A DNA stretch of 64,000 nucleotides from Patiria miniata (taxonomy: Eukaryota > Echinodermata > Asteroidea > Valvatida > Asterinidae). Both the position numbers and the translations under genes were made by a program. The notes beneath the pieces are model-generated. The model did not search any database, was not told where the DNA came from, and worked only from the letters and a program-made list of their open reading frames with translations. Positions 60,118-64,000 of this stretch are shown in pieces. Where the stretch lies: NCBI RefSeq assembly GCF_015706575.1, contig NW_024037071.1, positions 10,653,774-10,717,773 of the forward strand, given 5' to 3'. How positions within the stretch are numbered: position 1 is the stretch's first letter; every line of letters starts with the position of its first letter.

Positions 60118-63100
60118 GTATATTTGAGCTTACCAGTTGACGTTATCGTTGCATCTTTTAAATAAGTCGCTTGTCTTGTCAATTTCATTTGATTTGGCGG
60201 ATTCGAAAACCCCGTTGCCGCGCCGTTCTGCTCGTGCATGTTGTTGACGTTGTTGAACACGTTGAATGGGTAGTCGTGTAGTTTAGAACACCCCTATTTA
60301 ATTGTTCCGTTTACAGATGACTTTTGCAAATGACTGTCAGAGTTTCCAAAATGACTTTTGCAGCCCCAAGCAGCCTTTGGAAAGAATTGAAATAGGGGGA
60401 GGGCCTATATCCATACGCCACTTTCATGAATGACTTTGTTGGTCACTGTTGCCTGGTTGTCAGTGGTTGTGTACAAAGTCTATGGAGATATAGGCCCTAG
60501 TCAAGAGTATTTTTAAAGTATTTTCTAACAAAATTGGAAATGTTTCTCAGTCCCAGATGGATGTCTTTTTAACATTTTTGCAATGACTGACTTTTGTTGA
60601 CGTAGGAATATGATGAAAAAAGTGACATCAGGGTGCCACATTCTTCCCCAGTCTTTTTTTATTCATCATTGAATGAAATAAAGTAGGTCTAAAATAGTAA
60701 AAACTCTAGGTTTTTGTAATTTTATGTTAATTTTTTTTATAAAATGCAAAATGGTTCCTGCTGGTAAACCTAAACAGTCCCTAAACATAAAAGTGTCTTT
60801 TCGTTCTCTTATTTATGGAACGGGGTCCTAAATTACATGCTTATTCAACTTACTGTTGACTGTAGGCCTAAGTTTAACGTTAGGCCTACCGGTAGTTTAT
60901 CACTCAAGAAAATAGGGTTTCAAACATGCCCGCTGTTTTAGCTACCGTAACCTTTGCCACACCCAAAGCTACACAATTACTACTATACATGTATGAAATA
61001 CTTCAGCATATAACTTGTGCACAACACTCATAGTATTCCTTTTTATAGCTCCATGGTAGTACTTATTCTTTATCTAAAAGTAATGGCTAGGACGTTAGGT
61101 CTAATTAGTGAATCTATGTTAAATTTTGAAGAGAGAGGATGCCAAAGAACAATTAAATATTTTTATCATTGCTTGCATGGTCTACATCCAGACTGGGACT
61201 TTGAAAGCAGAAAAATATGCAAAACAAACTCAGTCCAAATTAACTCAATATTCAGCTGACAAAATTTTCATGAGGCAACAACAAAGTCCTCAGTATTTTG
61301 CCAGCCAAGTTTGATGTCTCAATTCAATTTTTAATTAATTAAAGAAGACATTTCTTCAACACTTTACACCTGGGAACTAGTGAAGCCAAGTGATTTCAAT
61401 TTGAAGCCTAAGACTAGACTGGTGCAATGCCCAACTTTGTGAAAAGATTGACCCTCAGTAGTCTGGTGGCATGACCTGATGACTATGGAGAGAATGTGTG
61501 GAATAGAGAATGGGTACCAGATGTTCCTTTTGACACAGTGACAGTTGGTTAATGTACTAAAGGGGTGTGGACTGGTTGTTTCATGTCATGTGCCAGTCTA
61601 TTTTCTTGTATTGCCTGTTTTCAGTATCTTATTATTTGGGACTCTCGTGCACAGTATTGAGAGTCCCACATTTTTTGAGTTACCTTGGCCCAAAGGTTGT
61701 AATAGATTACCCCAGTGTGTAACACCAATAAAAAAACATGGGCTAAATCCGGCCCATCGTGAAGGCCACATTTTCCTAACCAATTTTTTATTTGTGTGTT
61801 TTATTGACACCAAAACACTTCCCCCCTCCATTTTCTGACGTTTTCAACCCTTTTATTTTGGGTTGCTTTTGCACCCATAATGCATGAAAAAATGTATGCC
61901 TAAATTATTGTCAGGTGCAGGTAATTTGAAATTTGTGAAGTAATTATTCTTTAAGTTAACGTGGCCAATGTAGGTGAATTTTGTGTGTGTGTAATGCTTG
62001 ATCTCTTTCAAAGGTGATTAAATTTTGTCTCGGTGGAAAATAAAAAATTAAAAAGTGTGACGCAAAGAAAATCTTTCCATCCAGTTTCAACTCTGCACTG
62101 CCATTCTTGACCTTGATTTGGACTATTCCTAAATACTGCAGTTGAATCAGAAGGCTCCTTCCTTCATCAAGCGTACGATCAGCTCAAGACCGCTGCAGAG
62201 ACTAAACCGACGTCAGATGGACCCTTACCGTTTGGCCAGGATCTCTATGTGCTGTGTGCAGAAATTGCCTTCCAGGTGACTAGACTTTTCAACAAGCACT
62301 TTCACAGTCATGCCCCCAGCTTTGGCTGATTTAAGTCACATTGATTTAAATGGCTGATTTAACTTGCGATTTAAATCAAACAATTTTGTTTTAATCACTG
62401 ATTTAGATCACTTTTTTTGGCATTTGATTGAGGGTTATTTTAATCATTGAAATCGACTCAATTCCACTTAATTACAAAGTGTAAGATGTTAACACACTCA
62501 AACACCCCTACTTCATGAGCATCACCTCTACTAATACATTTGTATGTGTAAGTTTTGCATATTTACCCCAAATCATTGTTTTGATTGAAGTCAAGGTCAG
62601 AGTCTAAATGTTGTTTTTTCGAAGTTTGAATTTTAAATTCTTGTAGAATAGCAATGAATTGTTCAGTCAGCACACTTACAGTACTCTTGCTTTAATCATT
62701 CCTTGATCTGTTTTAATACAATTGGTATGAATCAACTTTGCCAGTGCAGGTTTTTAATACCTAAACCATCTAAAGGTGTAATAATTTAAAGTCCCAGTTG
62801 ATAGTCTCATCACTAAATTTTCTCCATAAAAAAAATAGATTTAGATTTATGTAATACATGTACCTTTAAAGGTACAAGGTCTGATTTCGTCAGACAATGT
62901 GTACAGTGTTTTCCACCTTCAATCATCATTCATAAATACCTAAGACATTTTACCCATTCTTGTTGGTCGAGAGCCTGTCCGTGGCTGGTCTCAAACGGTT
63001 AATAAAGACATGACTGGCTGGTCTTTAAACACTTTCCCAGTGTCACATGAAATTTGGATTCATATAGCTAGAGGGGTGTTTAAAAACACGCGAGGTAAAT

Positions 63101-64000
63101 TTGTTGAAAAAGCCACATAATTATTCTAGTTTAAAGGGAGAAACTGTTTTGTCTTTCTTCCTCGTAGTATGGTCTTGTCGATATCACCAAGGAATGTCTC
63201 AAGATGTTTTTCATGAAAGCGTCGCCACCCAACCAGTTTCTGTGCAGAGCGTACCTATGCCAGGCCCAACTGTTGGCACCCACATCAGCTGAAGATAGTG
63301 TAAGCTTCCATTTCTAATATTTATTTTCCCATTTTGATCAGAGGCAGCTTAACCCTTTAAGGACGGGGGTATTTTGGGTCACCCCCACTCACTCCATATG
63401 TGTCCCATATACGATGCAAGAACAGGGGCACACAATAATATATAAGACCATTTCTCAGTTTGTGCACATTGGCAATTATGTCATTCTAGGAAAGAATGCA
63501 CTTATCCAGACGCCACTTCCTTGGTTGTGTACAAAGGCTATGGAGAGTCGACTGCATATATTCAAAGTATTTTCTAACAAAATGGAAATGTTTCCATCAG
63601 TCCCAGATTCATCTCTTTTCAACATTTTTGCAATGACTGACCTTCATTGAGATAATGTATCTCTCTCATAGGACGACATTTTCGTACGAAAACTACGCCT
63701 ATTCAACGCCATAAGGTTCGTGTGTGCGCAGTTTGCAAAATGTTCTAAACAAGCGCATATTGCTCAAAATTTCTTCGAAATACGGGGCAGCCAATGCGGG
63801 TCACGACAATTTGACGCCCAAAAGGCCGATGCACGTGGCAATCTGTAGGAAGTGACGTCATTTGAGAGAGACCTATATGTGATTAAAAAAAGTGGCGTCA
63901 GGATGCAACATTCTTTCCTAATTCTGTTCCTTCAGTCATTTTGTTTTGTTTTGATTGCAGACACAACTAGAAAAAGCTGTGGTCTATCTGCTGAAGGCAA
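60069..64000 (+). CDS. CFAP46: Cilia- and flagella-associated protein 46, N-terminal exons (runs off window)
   Basis: Visible coding exons: 60069-60117, 62142-62275, 63168-63299 and 63961-64000 onward. Borders are GT..AG and the phases agree. The ATG at 60069 follows an in-frame TAA at 60033. The joined start reads MDSNIRQLLSAAQQYGVESE, then GSFLHQAYDQLK, GQDLYVLCAEIAFQYGLVDI, TKECLKMFF, NQFLCRAYLCQAQLLAPTSA, and TQLEKAVVYLLKA. This follows, by my recollection, the start of CFAP46/TTC40 (ELYVLCAELALQLG, CLQMYF, FLGRAxLCRAQL). CFAP46 is a very large TPR-containing protein of the C1d projection of the central pair in motile cilia, where it acts with CFAP54, CFAP74 and CFAP221. Only about 117 of roughly 2700 expected residues lie here. 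Divergent to PACRGL. Confidence 0.9.
60310..60670 (+). repeat. Dispersed repeat in CFAP46 intron 1
   Basis: Shares with 63470-63925, in order, GGTTGTGTACAAAG, CTATGGAGA, AAAGTATTTTCTAACAAAAT, CATTTTTGCAATGACTGAC and a final (A)GTGRCRTCAGGRTGC block followed by CATTCTT. Confidence 0.8.
60680..62140. other. Rest of CFAP46 intron 1, no other feature
   Basis: The open frames at 61017-61838 on both strands show no family motif. A 10-bp hairpin (GGGACTCTC/GAGAGTCCC) lies at 61638-61667. Confidence 0.4.
62142..62275 (+). CDS. CFAP46: CFAP46 coding exon 2
   Basis: 134 nt: VESEGSFLHQAYDQLKTAAE, then TKPTSDGPLPFGQDLYVLCA and EIAFQ. Acceptor AAATACTGCAG, donor GTGACT. LYVLCAE is the family landmark. 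Confidence 0.93.
62318..62470. repeat. GATTTAAATC-type degenerate repeat
   Basis: Repeated, partly self-complementary GATTTAA, TGATTTAAATC and related variants in CFAP46 intron 2. Confidence 0.55.
62480..63160. other. Rest of CFAP46 intron 2, nothing recognised
   Basis: AT-rich intronic sequence without recognisable elements. Confidence 0.4.
63168..63299 (+). CDS. CFAP46: CFAP46 coding exon 3
   Basis: 44 codons: YGLVDITKECLKMFFMKASP, then PNQFLCRAYLCQAQLLAPTS and AEDS. Acceptor TTCTTCCTCGTAG, donor GTAAGC, phase 0 at both ends. Confidence 0.93.
63470..63925 (+). repeat. Dispersed repeat in CFAP46 intron 3, interrupted
   Basis: Copy of the repeat at 60310-60670, with about 210 bp of extra GC-richer sequence (63665-63875) between its middle and its end block. 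Confidence 0.75.
63961..64000 (+). CDS. CFAP46: CFAP46 coding exon 4, cut by window end
   Basis: Acceptor TTTTGATTGCAG, then TQLEKAVVYLLKA in the frame set by exon 3. The exon continues past the window. Confidence 0.88.

Overview
The window is nuclear DNA from an animal, probably a marine invertebrate deuterostome. It has long introns with GT..AG borders, tRNA-derived SINE sequence, non-LTR retrotransposon scraps, many short inverted-repeat transposons and many ACATGTAC, TAGGCCTA and ACCGGTA motifs. An echinoderm is my best guess, but this rests on repeat flavour and is inference.

Two host genes can be read from spliced exons, and both belong to cilia families. PACRGL (PACRG-like) is on the minus strand, with seven coding exons from 52046 down to 26141. 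They join in frame to 231 residues, close to the length of the human protein. CFAP46, a central-apparatus protein of motile cilia, begins on the plus strand at 60069. Four N-terminal coding exons are visible and the gene runs off the right edge. The two genes are divergent, with about 8 kb between start codons, so the interval 52.0-60.1 kb should hold both promoters. It is full of repeats.

Layout: 1-26 kb is gene-poor and repeat-rich. It holds 3' fragments of LINEs, a Penelope-like fragment, a decayed Tc1/mariner-type transposase near 19-20 kb and several foldback or MITE elements. 26.1-52.0 kb is PACRGL, whose introns carry hAT-like MITEs, a 1.05 kb inverted-repeat element in two copies, a 1.98 kb element with a motif recurring about every 180 bp, a SINE whose tail abuts the exon 4 splice acceptor, a 480 bp foldback hairpin and a LINE with a MITE nested in it. 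52-60 kb is the bidirectional intergenic region, with two inverted copies of a 550 bp MITE and a 1.54 kb element built from CCCATGG repeats. 60-64 kb is the start of CFAP46.

Most open frames in the window are chance frames or lie inside repeats. I found no convincing rRNA, functional tRNA, CRISPR array or bacterial-type system. The strongest candidates for undescribed biology are the 180-bp-periodic motif element (38426-40400), the CCATGG element (57244-58783), the dispersed repeat that carries telomere-like TTAGGG runs (11.3 kb and 58.9 kb), and the SINE tail beside a PACRGL splice acceptor.
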